Source: Alkaliphilus sp. B6464
Lineage (GTDB): Bacteria; Bacillota; Clostridia; Peptostreptococcales; Natronincolaceae
NCBI RefSeq assembly: GCF_018141165.1
Contig: NZ_CP058557.1
Location: forward strand, 744,001 to 808,000
DNA length: 64,000 nucleotides
Reading direction: 5' to 3'
Part shown: positions 47,127-56,550 of the stretch, in pieces
Layout of the letters: every line of letters starts with the position of its first letter
How positions within the stretch are numbered: position 1 is the stretch's first letter
The notes under the pieces: generated by a model
The model's database searches: none
What the model was told of the DNA's origin: nothing
The model's input: the letters and a program-made list of their open reading frames with translations, nothing else
Program-made: the position numbers and the translations under genes

Positions 47127-47993
47127 CTATTTTTTCCCTAACACCACACGGTCGAGTCCTGCCAAATCCTTTAATACTTCAACATTCCTAAACCCATTGA
47201 TATTTAAAAGCCTACTAACAGATTCCCCTTGATCATGACCAATTTCAAACAATAGCCAGCCTTCATCTTTTAAATAATCTTTAGCAGCTATAGTAATTTC
47301 CCTATAAAAGTCTAGTCCATCCTCTCCGCCATCTAAGGCTAAACGTGGCTCATAATCTTTTACTCCTGGGTGCAGGGTTTCTACTACAGCTCTAGGAATA
47401 TATGGGGGATTAGATATTATAAAATCATAGGTTTTATATTCATTTTTCCCATGGATTGGGTTAAATAAACTTCCTTCAAGAAATGTAATTCTATTTTCTA
47501 CACAGTGTGCACTGGCATTTTTTTTTGCAACATCCAAAGCCTTAGGTGAAATATCTATTGCGGTTAACAAAGAATTATTAATATACTTAGCTAAACTAAC
47601 TACAATAGCACCGCTCCCAGTTCCTATATCCATTATTTTCACCTTATTAGGCGAATAATCATTTTCATAAATATTTATTACCTTTTCAACTAAAATCTCC
47701 GTATCTCCCCTAGGGATTAACACTCCTTCTTCTACCTTAAAATCTATGCCCATAAACTCCTGTTTGTTTACAATATATTGGATAGGCATATGATTAGTTC
47801 TTTTTTCTATTCGACACCAGAAACTTTCTTGGACTTTCTTAGAAACTTCCTTTTCGGGATACATATGCAGATAAATCCTCTCTACATCTAATAAATCATA
47901 AAGTAAAACCTCTGAATCTAGCCTAGGTGTGCTTATACCTGCTATCTGTAACTTTTCTGTCCCTTCCCTTAGCAGTTGTCCGATACTTACCAT
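47127..47993 (-). CDS. prmC: release factor glutamine methyltransferase
   Basis: This 288-residue SAM-dependent enzyme methylates the Gln of GGQ in release factors. The N-terminal helical domain is followed by the SAM loop VKIMDIGTGSGAIVVSLAK and the catalytic FIISNPPYIPRAVV. It also has PRGDTEILVEKV, a family mark. Its start overlaps the end of the DUF1385 gene by seven bases, and prfA follows, as in many clostridia. Confidence 0.95.
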   Translation of the reverse strand: MVSIGQLLREGTEKLQIAGISTPRLDSEVLLYDLLDVERIYLHMYPEKEVSKKVQESFWCRIEKRTNHMPIQYIVNKQEFMGIDFKVEEGVLIPRGDTEILVEKVINIYENDYSPNKVKIMDIGTGSGAIVVSLAKYINNSLLTAIDISPKALDVAKKNASAHCVENRITFLEGSLFNPIHGKNEYKTYDFIISNPPYIPRAVVETLHPGVKDYEPRLALDGGEDGLDFYREITIAAKDYLKDEGWLLFEIGHDQGESVSRLLNINGFRNVEVLKDLAGLDRVVLGKK

Positions 47994-48940
47994 AATGCCG
48001 CATCCCCATCTTCTACTAAAACATTTTTAAGAGCTTCTATAGCTACTTCAATCTGTCCATCATCTGGTTCTATAGTTGTTAATTTTTGCATCGCCATTCC
48101 CGGGTAACTTACTATAGACATAAGTGCAGATTGACTTTTACCAGCAATTCTAATAATTTCGTAGGAAATTCCAGCTACTACAGGCATTAGAATCAATCGG
48201 CTTACAACTCTAGTAATAGGGTCACTCCAACCAATAATGGAGAAAAGTATCATACTAACCATCATAACTATAAAAAGAAAGCTAGTTCCGCATCTAGGGT
48301 GAAGTGTAGAATATTTTCTTACATTTTCTACAGTAAGGTCTTCACCATTTTCATAGCAATAGATAGTTTTATGCTCTGCTCCGTGATATTGAAAAACTCT
48401 TTTTATATCTTCCATTTTAGAAATAATAGCGATATATCCTACAAACAGACTTAAACGTAAAATTCCTTCTATTAGATTTAATCCTAATGTAGTAGTTATT
48501 ACATTTTTCAATGCTCCAGTTAACAGGGTTGGTCCTAAAACAAAGACTGCAACTGATATTAAAAGAGCTACAAATACTGAAAAATAGATTAATACATCAT
48601 TTAGCTTATCTTTAAAAATCCTCTCTAAAAAACCTTCTAGTTTACTAGATTCTTCACTAGTTTCTTCTTCCGGCATAGCTATATCTGCTGCATAGTTTAG
48701 CGACCGTACTCCAAGTACCATCGAATCTATAAGAGCTATACCCCCTCTTAAAAAAGGAATTTTATTTAACTTATATTTTTCAACAATACCTGTTACAGGT
48801 TCTTTTTTTACTGTTATTTGATTATCTGGTGTTCTAACAGCTATCGCTATATCCTTTGGGCCTTTCATCATAACACCTTCTATTAAAGCCTGACCTCCTA
48901 TAGAGGTTGGCTTTGCCACCTTATGGCCTAATTTGCTCAT
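47987..48940 (-). CDS. DUF1385 membrane protein (YqhQ-like)
   Basis: This 317-residue polytopic protein of unknown function begins with TSIGGQALIEGVMMKGP, the hallmark of the family, then has RGGIALIDSMVLGVRSLNYAA. Four or so membrane helices follow, and between them FQYHGAEHKTIYCYENGEDLT and LHPRCGTSFLF, with His and Cys that could bind metal. The position before prmC-prfA is common in clostridia. No substrate can be inferred. It is the first gene of the DUF1385-prmC-prfA unit. Confidence 0.88.
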   Translation of the reverse strand: MSKLGHKVAKPTSIGGQALIEGVMMKGPKDIAIAVRTPDNQITVKKEPVTGIVEKYKLNKIPFLRGGIALIDSMVLGVRSLNYAADIAMPEEETSEESSKLEGFLERIFKDKLNDVLIYFSVFVALLISVAVFVLGPTLLTGALKNVITTTLGLNLIEGILRLSLFVGYIAIISKMEDIKRVFQYHGAEHKTIYCYENGEDLTVENVRKYSTLHPRCGTSFLFIVMMVSMILFSIIGWSDPITRVVSRLILMPVVAGISYEIIRIAGKSQSALMSIVSYPGMAMQKLTTIEPDDGQIEVAIEALKNVLVEDGDAALW

Positions 48941-48998
48941 AGATTTCTTCCTTTCAATTTTGGATTAAGTTATTAACGAAAATTTTATCTTCTGCGAC

Positions 48999-49034
48999 GC
49001 TTAAAATCTATTTAAAATTTTCAAGTGCTCAAGC
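48999..49034. repeat. dispersed intergenic repeat, copy C (partial)
   Basis: In the 365-base gap between the DUF1385 gene and speD, 49008-49029 reads TATTTAAAATTTTCAAGTGC, almost the same as 33622-33640 of copy B, and is preceded by a CTTAAAAT string as in copies B and D. The left TCTAATGCTAT mark is missing. The rest of the gap also holds an inverted TACCCCA/TGGGGTA (49103-49109 and 49167-49173); no gene is seen. Confidence 0.4.
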
Positions 49035-49305
49035 TGCAGTTATAATTCAGGTGGTATCAAAACCCCATTGAATCAAGTGTTGTTTATTATCTATTTTAAT
49101 TATACCCCACTTTTTGATTTCCACAAAGGATAAATAGTTGCGTATAAAAACTTTTTAAGATCAAGATGGGGTAAAAAACTATCAAATAGTGCATATTAAT
49201 CATATACAACATTGATTAAATATACATTAAACAAAATATACTTTGACTAAGAAAAATTTTATTTTTCAACAAAGCTTTCATTATATAATCAAAGGAGAAT
49301 TATGA

Positions 49306-50124
49306 ATGGAGATAAAAACTATAAAAAAGTTAAAACTATATGGCTTTAATAACCTTACAAAATCCCTAAGTTTTAATATTTATGATATTTGTTATGCAAA
49401 AACTCCAGAGGATAGAAAAAGATATATAGAATATATAGATGAGCAGTACAATGCTGCAAGATTGACCTCTATATTAACCCAGGTTGCGGAAATAATAGGT
49501 GCTAATATATTAAATATAGCAAAACAGGACTACGACCCTCAAGGTGCCAGTGTAACTATGTTAGTATCTGAGGGAGAATTAACTCCTTCTCACAAAAATG
49601 AATCCCAATTTGAAGAAAGCCCTGGGCCAATACCTACCTCAGTTTTAGGTCATTTAGATAAAAGCCATATCACAGTCCATACTTATCCAGAGAGCCATCC
49701 AGATGATGGCATAAGCACCTTTAGAGCAGATATAGACGTATCTACCTGTGGTTGCATTTCTCCACTAAAGGCTCTAAATTTTTTAATCCATAGCTTTGAG
49801 TCCGACATTATGACTATAGACTATAGAGTACGCGGCTTTACTAGAGATGTTAATGGAAAGAAATTTTATATAGATCATAAAATAAACTCTATACAAAATT
49901 ATATACCGCGAAATACTTTAGATTTTTATCAAGCTATTGACGTAAACGTATATCAGGAAAATATATTCCATACTAAAATGATGTTAAAAAAATTCGACCT
50001 AGATAACTATTTGTTTGGTACAAATAAAAAAGAGCTTTTGCCTAAGGAAAGAACGAAAATTAAACAAAAGCTTAAAAAAGAAATGAATGAAATTTTTTAT
50101 GGTAGGAATATGCCAAAGATATAG
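49306..50124 (+). CDS. speD: S-adenosylmethionine decarboxylase proenzyme, SpeD type
   Basis: This 272-residue pyruvoyl enzyme of the Escherichia coli (class 1) type supplies the aminopropyl donor for spermidine. Self-cleavage occurs before the Ser in [17 protein letters not shown], which yields the pyruvoyl group. A second conserved Cys/His region is [21 protein letters not shown], seen as [13 protein letters not shown]. The length is near 264 of the E. coli enzyme. AAAGGAGAA precedes two overlapping ATGs; that at 49302 stops after 15 codons, so 49306 is the true start. No speE or other polyamine gene is adjacent, and the gene runs against all its neighbours. Confidence 0.94.
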   Translation: MEIKTIKKLKLYGFNNLTKSLSFNIYDICYAKTPEDRKRYIEYIDEQYNAARLTSILTQVAEIIGANILNIAKQDYDPQGASVTMLVSEGELTPSHKNESQFEESPGPIPTSVLGHLDKSHITVHTYPESHPDDGISTFRADIDVSTCGCISPLKALNFLIHSFESDIMTIDYRVRGFTRDVNGKKFYIDHKINSIQNYIPRNTLDFYQAIDVNVYQENIFHTKMMLKKFDLDNYLFGTNKKELLPKERTKIKQKLKKEMNEIFYGRNMPKI

Positions 50125-50132
50125 ATATAGAA

Positions 50133-50167
50133 AGATGGCAAGAGAGCATTTGCTACACTTGCCATCT
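50133..50167 (+). terminator. terminator between speD and the ABC exporter genes
   Basis: A ten-base-pair stem, AGATGGCAAG (50133-50142) with CTTGCCATCT (50158-50167), has a 15-base loop, between two convergent genes. The tail on plus is GCCTATTTACC, weakly U-rich. It may serve both directions. Confidence 0.65.
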
Positions 50168-50169
50168 GC

Positions 50170-51336
50170 CTATTTACCTTCGGTTATTTGCAAGCCAACT
50201 CCCATTAAAATTATCCCCATTAAAAGCAATACCATTATAGGAAAAAGTATGTCTTGAGTAGGCGCGTTGTACGTTATAAGTTTTTTCATGGCATCCATAG
50301 CCCAAAATTGAGGCGTAAATCTTGCTAAAAGAAGAAGAAATTTATTAGTGATAATCTCTATAGGCCACATTAGTCCACCTAACATAGAGGTACTCGTTAG
50401 CACTATTGGAGCTACACTTGAAAGTTGCTGAGAGGTTTTAAGAAAGGATGTTAGAAATAAGCCTAACCCTATAACTGTGAATGCAAATACTCCCAAAAGC
50501 AACACGAATCCAATAACATTTTCTGTCCATGTAATCTTAAATATTATCTTATTAAGTAAAACTAAAACTAGCATTTGTGCCATTCCTATTGTAAAGGCAA
50601 AAATAAGATTAGCCGCATATATTTCTATTTTTGATACAGGAGAAATCATCAGTCGATCCCATATCAACAATTTCTTATCCTCTAAAATATCTCCAACTAA
50701 AAATAATATTGGATACATGGAAAAGAACAGTAAAAAACCTGCAGAAATTGATGTAGTAGAATTTATTTTTTTATTATTATCTTCTCCTAACACTTTCGCT
50801 CTTACAGTAATAGGTCTTTGCTCTTCCCACTTACTCTCTACCAACTGATAAAATCGTTCTGCAGCATCCTCTTTCTTCTTGTACTTATTTAAAATCTCTA
50901 CCCCTTTATTAACAATATTACTTTGAATAACTATTTTTCGTACTGCACTGTTTAGAACTCCCTGCAGCCCATAAATGTCTAAAGTTTCCACACTTCTGGC
51001 AATTATAAGAGAGCCTTCTTTGCCTTCTTCAATTGCCTCCTTAAAACCTTGTGGAACTACTAGGGCAAAGAATACATCCTGTTCCCGTACTAATCTTTCT
51101 GCTTCCTCAGAATCTACTTCTTTAATACGATAAGAATTAGACTTTTTAATTTCATCTATAAGCCTCCTAGAGTAAACACTATTATCCTCATTAACAATGG
51201 GTAGTGTTTGTTTTCCTCCCCCTGAGTTTACTCCTCCAAAAATTAATGTAAGAACAATAGGGAAAATAGTCATCAATATAACCAAACCCATATTTCTTTT
51301 AAATGCCATAATTTTAGAATATAATATGGAAAACAA
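50170..51336 (-). CDS. ABC-2 type exporter permease (second)
   Basis: This 388-residue permease has the ABC-2 layout: one N-terminal helix (GLVILMTIFPIVLTLIFGG), a large extracytoplasmic domain (about residues 40-190) and five C-terminal helices including ILFLVGDILEDKKLLIWDRLMISPVSKIEIY, visible as EDKKLLIWDRLMISPVSK. It starts with TTG right after the stop of the preceding permease, behind GGGGAGG. With its twin it would form a heterodimeric exporter. The substrate (antibiotic, lipid or peptide) cannot be read. Confidence 0.85.
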   Translation of the reverse strand: MFSILYSKIMAFKRNMGLVILMTIFPIVLTLIFGGVNSGGGKQTLPIVNEDNSVYSRRLIDEIKKSNSYRIKEVDSEEAERLVREQDVFFALVVPQGFKEAIEEGKEGSLIIARSVETLDIYGLQGVLNSAVRKIVIQSNIVNKGVEILNKYKKKEDAAERFYQLVESKWEEQRPITVRAKVLGEDNNKKINSTTSISAGFLLFFSMYPILFLVGDILEDKKLLIWDRLMISPVSKIEIYAANLIFAFTIGMAQMLVLVLLNKIIFKITWTENVIGFVLLLGVFAFTVIGLGLFLTSFLKTSQQLSSVAPIVLTSTSMLGGLMWPIEIITNKFLLLLARFTPQFWAMDAMKKLITYNAPTQDILFPIMVLLLMGIILMGVGLQITEGK

Positions 51337-52662
51337 CTATGCCACCTCCCCTTGTTTTAGTATTATTACTGCTAGCACCAAAGAACCTATAAAAATACTA
51401 ATTAGCACTGTTAAGCTTCCAACGATCTCTCCTATCCCATAGCCTTGCATCAACTTAATATATCCATTTATAGCAGTACCATTAGGCGTTAAGGAACCCA
51501 TTTTTCCAAGCAATGGTGCACCCTTTATAGGAAAGAAACTTCCTCCTAAAGAGGCAAAAATCATAATAATAACATTTTCAAACATATTAGATATTTTGGT
51601 ATTTCCAATTTTATAATTTATAGCTGTTAAAAAAGCACTTATTCCCCCCACCGCTAAAGCTACGGATATAGTTAAAGTCAGTACATTCAAAGGCTCTCCC
51701 CAGCTAATGCTAAAAATTAGGGACGAGTATATAATTAAAATAACTATTTGCATAAAAGCAATTAAAAAGGTTGTAATCCCTCTGCTCATTAAAATCTGTC
51801 CCTTTGTAACATTGCTTATTCTAAGTCGTTCATAGGTATGATAGTACTTTTCATCAAAAGCATATTTTGCACCGTAGCCTGCCACATAAAGCACAAACAT
51901 CATTGCTATCCCTACGGAATAATACTGCATTCCATTAACCGACTTCACTGCATTTCTGTTTTCCATCTGCAGTTTTATTGTGGAAGACTGTGATAATACC
52001 CCTTCAAGCAAAGTCCCTATCTCGGTTTGCAACTTATCTCCGATTCCCATTTCTGCCCCTATTTCAAAAAGGCTACTTTTAGCAATTATTCCTGATGATA
52101 GCACATTAGTAAAACCAGTCATTATTTCTTCTACAATATTTCCTGTAAAACTATTATTTTTACTTTTTAATACTTGTACCTGTTGTCTATAAATGAAAGG
52201 AGAGGCTAAATTCATCATAGTATAATAGGTAAAGTCCTCTGGAATAATGATTACAGCACTAAGTTCTTCTTTTTCTAATAGATTTAGTGCCTCTTCCTCT
52301 CCCAATATTTCATAGCTTAAAAATTTTGATAAAGCTTCCGAACCAAATATATCTTCTAATAATATTTTTTCAAAGTCAAAGGACTTCATGTTTTCCTTTA
52401 TTTCTTCAATATCGAAGGACTCTTCTTCACCTGCCAACTGACTTATTGTATTTATTATCTTTTCTCTACCTTCTTGTGCATTATCTAAGTTGACTATACC
52501 TATTGTCGAATGCGCCATCCAGCCATCTTCATTATCTAAAAGCCTACCTATAGAAAACCCTAATATAGTAATTAAAACAGCAGGCATCACCAATAAGATT
52601 AGTAGTGATTTCCGATTCCTAAGGGCTCTTTTTATATCCTTACCTATTAAATTTAATAGCAT
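51337..52662 (-). CDS. ABC-2 type exporter permease (first)
   Basis: This 441-residue permease has a basic N terminus (GKDIKRALRNRKSLLILLVMPAV, with the first helix inside), a large external domain to about residue 230 and the helices of the ABC2_membrane_3 family, including FDEKYYHTYERLRISNVTKGQ before helix 3. It is the heterodimer partner of the next gene; the stop TAG is directly followed by the next TTG. GGGGG lies before its ATG. It follows the ATPase by 12 bases. Confidence 0.85.
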   Translation of the reverse strand: MLLNLIGKDIKRALRNRKSLLILLVMPAVLITILGFSIGRLLDNEDGWMAHSTIGIVNLDNAQEGREKIINTISQLAGEEESFDIEEIKENMKSFDFEKILLEDIFGSEALSKFLSYEILGEEEALNLLEKEELSAVIIIPEDFTYYTMMNLASPFIYRQQVQVLKSKNNSFTGNIVEEIMTGFTNVLSSGIIAKSSLFEIGAEMGIGDKLQTEIGTLLEGVLSQSSTIKLQMENRNAVKSVNGMQYYSVGIAMMFVLYVAGYGAKYAFDEKYYHTYERLRISNVTKGQILMSRGITTFLIAFMQIVILIIYSSLIFSISWGEPLNVLTLTISVALAVGGISAFLTAINYKIGNTKISNMFENVIIMIFASLGGSFFPIKGAPLLGKMGSLTPNGTAINGYIKLMQGYGIGEIVGSLTVLISIFIGSLVLAVIILKQGEVA

Positions 52663-52674
52663 TTAATATACCCC

Positions 52675-53604
52675 CTAATCCCTTATAGTTCTTCCAGTTA
52701 GCTTTAAGAAAACATCCTCTAATGTAGGGGTCTTTATTTGAATTGAAATAATTTTTTCCTGTCTATCTTGGGCTTTTTCAAACACTAGCTGCAATATATT
52801 AATTCCCTTTTCATAAATTAAAGTAATCATATTATCATTACTATTAACTGCTTTAACTCCAACTATATTTTTCAATACTTCTATGGTATCATCCTGAATA
52901 GTTTCAAATATAACTTCCATGGTTTCTTCGTTGGAAATCTGTTCTTTAAGTTCTTCTTTACTACCTGTAGCAATAATTTCACCGTGATCCATTATATAAA
53001 TACGATCACATAGGTATTCTACCTCTTCCATGTAGTGACTAGTATATATAATAGTCATTCCTTCTTCTCTTAACCTTTTAACAGTTTCCAAAATATGATT
53101 TCTTGATTGTGGATCTATACCCACTGTAGGTTCATCCATAATTAGTATTTTAGGTTTATGGAGTAGAGCACAACCAATGTTTACTCTTCTTTTCATTCCT
53201 CCAGAGTAGCTTTTAACCAAATCTCTCACTCGACCATTTAATCCTACAATCTCTAAAACCTCTTGTATTCTCTGCTCTAGCTCCTTACCCTTAAGCCCAT
53301 AAACCTTTCCAAAAAACCTTAAATTTTCATAGCCTGTTAATTCAGGGTATAGTGCTATCTCCTGTGGAACCGCACCTAGTATTTCTCTAAAGCCCTTAGG
53401 ATTTTTTAATATATCTTTACCTTTGTAAAGCACTTCTCCAGAACTAGGAGGAAACAAAGTAGATATTATAGAGATAGTGGTAGATTTTCCTGCTCCATTT
53501 GGACCTAATAAACCTAAAATTTCCCCATCATTAATAGTTAAAGATACACCTTTAACCGCCTCCACCTTCTTAAAGTTTTTTCTTATTTCTTTAACCTCTA
53601 TCAC
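52675..53604 (-). CDS. ABC exporter ATP-binding protein (DrrA/CcmA type)
   Basis: This ATPase of about 309 residues has Walker A GLLGPNGAGKSTTISII, signature KSYSGGMKRRVNIGCAL, Walker B PKILIMDEPTVGIDPQSRN and switch YTSHYMEEVEYLCDRI. A C-terminal beta extension follows from about residue 215, as in drug-exporter ATPases. The GTG at 53604 lies eight bases after GGGGG; a longer in-frame start at 53640 would overlap the lipoprotein gene and has no ribosome site. It powers the two ABC-2 permeases that follow. Confidence 0.92.
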   Translation of the reverse strand: MIEVKEIRKNFKKVEAVKGVSLTINDGEILGLLGPNGAGKSTTISIISTLFPPSSGEVLYKGKDILKNPKGFREILGAVPQEIALYPELTGYENLRFFGKVYGLKGKELEQRIQEVLEIVGLNGRVRDLVKSYSGGMKRRVNIGCALLHKPKILIMDEPTVGIDPQSRNHILETVKRLREEGMTIIYTSHYMEEVEYLCDRIYIMDHGEIIATGSKEELKEQISNEETMEVIFETIQDDTIEVLKNIVGVKAVNSNDNMITLIYEKGINILQLVFEKAQDRQEKIISIQIKTPTLEDVFLKLTGRTIRD

Positions 53605-53605
53605 T

Positions 53606-54556
53606 TTATGCGCCCCCTTTAAGCTTCTTGTTAAAGCCACTTTCCTTTAACTCTTCTATGGTCATTGTATTTTCATCAGTTAATTCTGGTATTATAGCTT
53701 TTACTTGTTTACTCAGATCCCAATTTTGTACATTTCCTTTAAAATCAATTCTTTTAATATATCCTCCCTTTGTAGAAGGAAAATTAATTATTAAATGAGT
53801 CTCTTCCTCTACCACAAACCCATCTTTATCAATGTAGGCCCTATGGTATATTTTCTCAAAATCTATTTCCTCTATTGCCTTTTTACACTGTTCTTCTATT
53901 TCTTTAGGATCTACAGAAATGTTATTTGCTTTCATTTGCTCTATCATTATCTGATTAAACATTTTTGTACCCTCTATCATTAGAGGCATTATGTCCTCCT
54001 TAGTAAGAGTAATATGAAATTCTTTAGCTTTTATATCTCCTTCTGGAGTAGATATAACGATATTTCCAAGCTTAGAAACATTTTCTCTATCGATTACTTC
54101 CTTCCATATCTTTTCAAAATCTTTAAAATCCTTAATCAAAAACTGCTTTTCAAGTTTTTCTATTTCTTCTCCTTTAAGATCATCACCCTTTAATACCAAT
54201 ACTTTAGGTAATAATGGAGTTACTACATACAAATTATTTTTTTGCTCATAAAGCTTCCCTTCAATACCAAAGTCATAAAACTCTCCATATATATTCGTAA
54301 TACTTACTTCCTGTTCCTTATCGAAGGTACATTCCATATCTACATTAAATTTCTCCCACTTCCTTAGCTCCTCCAAAACCTTTTTATCTAAACCCTCAGT
54401 ATTAAATTCCACATGGGCCTCTTGAGTCATTTTCACCTTCCCTGAAGATACTCCTTCCGTTTTTTCTAATGCTTTACTATAGGTTTCGTAGGCAGAACTG
54501 CTACATCCCGTTAATAATATTAATAATGTAGTAAAAATCAATACTATTTTCTTCAT
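53606..54556 (-). CDS. lipoprotein of unknown function
   Basis: This 316-residue secreted lipoprotein has signal MKKIVLIFTTLLILL and lipobox LLTGC, with the Cys near residue 18. The mature part is acidic and mixed alpha/beta (ALEKTEGVSSGKVKMTQEAH, YTIYGEFYDFGIEGK-like strands), a pattern like the LppX/LolA-like folds of DUF6612-type lipoproteins, though I cannot confirm this. It ends one base before the start of the ABC ATPase. It could be a sensor or substrate-binding partner of the exporter. Confidence 0.7.
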   Translation of the reverse strand: MKKIVLIFTTLLILLTGCSSSAYETYSKALEKTEGVSSGKVKMTQEAHVEFNTEGLDKKVLEELRKWEKFNVDMECTFDKEQEVSITNIYGEFYDFGIEGKLYEQKNNLYVVTPLLPKVLVLKGDDLKGEEIEKLEKQFLIKDFKDFEKIWKEVIDRENVSKLGNIVISTPEGDIKAKEFHITLTKEDIMPLMIEGTKMFNQIMIEQMKANNISVDPKEIEEQCKKAIEEIDFEKIYHRAYIDKDGFVVEEETHLIINFPSTKGGYIKRIDFKGNVQNWDLSKQVKAIIPELTDENTMTIEELKESGFNKKLKGGA

Positions 54557-54648
54557 ATTCTAATCCTCCTTAATAAGTATCTTAATATTATTATAGAATA
54601 GTACAGCATTTTTCCTATCTATCTAAGGATATATCTTTCATAAAAAAA

Positions 54649-54666
54649 ACATGACAAAAGTCATGT
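54649..54666 (-). terminator. strong terminator after the response-regulator gene
   Basis: ACATGAC (54649-54655) pairs with GTCATGT (54660-54666) around AAAA, followed on minus by a run of eight T. It abuts the regulator stop codon and separates the two-component genes from the lipoprotein-exporter genes. Confidence 0.9.
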
Positions 54667-55311
54667 CTATACTAAATTATTATTAATACTAAAAATAGCT
54701 AATTGAGTCCTATCTCTTAAGGATAACTTATTAAGTATGTTAGTTATATGATTTTTTACTGTCCCCTCAGAAATAAAAAGTTCCTTAGCAATTTCCCTAT
54801 TACTTTTTCCTTCTCCTACACATCGAATAATATCAATTTCTCTCTCGGTTAAATCCTCTATTCTTTTGTCTCTAACTTCATGTTTTTTTCCATAGCTTTT
54901 AAACTTCTCTACTACCTTTACTGCTACATCAGGTTGAATTTGAGCTCCACCATTATAAACAATCCGTATAGCTTCAGCAATCTTTTCGGGCAAAGCATCT
55001 TTTAATAGGTAACCAGATGCACCATATTTTAAGGCTTCAAAAATATACTCATCTTCATTAAATGTAGTTAAAATAATAATTTTAACATTAGAGTGCTGCT
55101 CCTTAATTTTTCTAGTGGCCTCTACCCCATTAAGGCTAGGCATTTTGATATCCATTAGCATAACATCGATACAATTTTTGCTACAAATTTCAATAGCTTC
55201 AAAACCATCTCCACCCTTTGCCACCACTTCTATATCTTTTTCACTTCCCAATACCATAGCTAGCCCTTGTCTAACAATAGGCTGATCGTCAATAATTGCT
55301 ATACGTATCAT
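54667..55311 (-). CDS. NarL/LuxR-family response regulator
   Basis: This 214-residue protein has an N-terminal receiver domain with acidic pocket IIDDQPIVR, the phospho-acceptor Asp in VMLMDIKMPSLNG, Thr in IILTTFNED and Lys in YLLKDAL. The C-terminal LuxR helix-turn-helix is DLTEREIDIIRCVGEGKSNR with EGTVKNHITNILNKL. Its ATG overlaps the kinase stop as ATGA. It probably controls the exporter genes just downstream, as in YvfTU-YvfRS-like sets; the terminator between them means those genes need their own promoter. Confidence 0.92.
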   Translation of the reverse strand: MIRIAIIDDQPIVRQGLAMVLGSEKDIEVVAKGGDGFEAIEICSKNCIDVMLMDIKMPSLNGVEATRKIKEQHSNVKIIILTTFNEDEYIFEALKYGASGYLLKDALPEKIAEAIRIVYNGGAQIQPDVAVKVVEKFKSYGKKHEVRDKRIEDLTEREIDIIRCVGEGKSNREIAKELFISEGTVKNHITNILNKLSLRDRTQLAIFSINNNLV

Positions 55312-56447
55312 ATAATCTCATCTCTCCTTAAGCAAAAAAATCCCTTAATCTTGTATGGCCGCCCAGTTATAACCTCCATACTCCCACCCAATGATTCTAT
55401 CCTTTCCTTCATATTCCTCTGACCAAAACCATTTTTATTATTAGATCCTACACCATCATCTTCAATATAAAAATAAAAGTTTTCCTTGATCACTTCACAT
55501 TTAACTTCTATCCTACTACACTTCCCATGACGCAATGCATTAGTTAGAGCCTCTTGAAGAACACGATAAAGAACAATACCTTCTTCTGGTAGCAAATAAA
55601 CCGATGGAATATTATAATCTATTTCCACATTAGTATCTTTTTGAAAAGATTTTAACATGCTGATTATATCTTCAATACTTTTATTAGGTTGTTCATTTAA
55701 CGCCGCCACGGCTTCACGAGTTCCAATCAAAGCTTGCCTTCCATTATTTTTAATGTCTTTTAATAGATCGGAAATGTCTTCATTTTTTTGATAAAGATGG
55801 TCCAACATTTCTATTTGCATAATCAATGAAGTTAGGCTATGTCCTACACTGTCATGAAGCTCTCCAGCTATTCTATTTCTCTCCTTTAAAGCAAGGGCTT
55901 CTTCTCGCATCTGGCTATACTCCTTTAGTTTATCGTAAGCCCTCAGAAGTTCTTTATACAATATTTCCTGCTGTGCTCTTCCTTCAGATTGTAATTTTCC
56001 ATAATTAATAAGTGTAACAATAAATGCTAGAGCTAAAAAGTTAAAGAAAAATTCAGCAATAGTTTTAGCATTAGGCATTACATAAAGGGCATAGGAAAAT
56101 TTGCCCATGGATAATAAAGAAAAGAAAATGGCAGCTGTATTACCCCATCTTCTGCTATTTAAAGTAATACCTGCCTCTAATATGACAACTACATATAAAA
56201 AATGAAAGAAATAATTAACCAAATATTTCGAGTAATGTTCTAATAAAAATATTAAAATACCATCTAATAATATAATCCATGCCCACTTCTGGTGAAAAGA
56301 CGGTCTAATCATTCCCCACAAAATATAAAATATAAATATTCCCATTAAAATGATAGCTCTTTCCTTAGAAGCATTTTCAAAGGCTAGAGCCAAACTGAAT
56401 AAAACAGTTGCTAGTAAAGGCTTTGCAATGTATATAACTTTTTTCAT
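55308..56447 (-). CDS. sensor histidine kinase, HisKA_3 type
   Basis: This kinase of about 379 residues has five or six N-terminal membrane helices with little external sequence, typical of membrane-stress sensors such as LiaS or DesK. The phospho-acceptor His is in RIAGELHDSVGHSLTSL. The ATPase domain has VLQEALTNALRHGKCS, YIEDDGVGSNNKNGFG and MKERIESLGGS. The ATG at 56447 is six bases after AGGTG; a GTG at 56456 overlaps that site. Partner of the adjacent response regulator. Confidence 0.9.
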   Translation of the reverse strand: MKKVIYIAKPLLATVLFSLALAFENASKERAIILMGIFIFYILWGMIRPSFHQKWAWIILLDGILIFLLEHYSKYLVNYFFHFLYVVVILEAGITLNSRRWGNTAAIFFSLLSMGKFSYALYVMPNAKTIAEFFFNFLALAFIVTLINYGKLQSEGRAQQEILYKELLRAYDKLKEYSQMREEALALKERNRIAGELHDSVGHSLTSLIMQIEMLDHLYQKNEDISDLLKDIKNNGRQALIGTREAVAALNEQPNKSIEDIISMLKSFQKDTNVEIDYNIPSVYLLPEEGIVLYRVLQEALTNALRHGKCSRIEVKCEVIKENFYFYIEDDGVGSNNKNGFGQRNMKERIESLGGSMEVITGRPYKIKGFFCLRRDEII

Positions 56448-56499
56448 AGATTGCACCTACCCATTTTGTAATAGCCTTGTTAAATAGGCATAAAAAATA

Positions 56500-56532
56500 A
56501 CCTCTCCAACAATATATTATCATTAGAGAGGT
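56500..56532 (-). terminator. terminator after leuS
   Basis: ACCTCTC (56500-56506) pairs with GAGAGGT (56526-56532), with a few further pairs in the loop, followed on minus by TATTTTTTATG. It begins 19 bases beyond the leuS stop. Confidence 0.75.
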
Positions 56533-56550
56533 AAAATATGAAATATTTTC

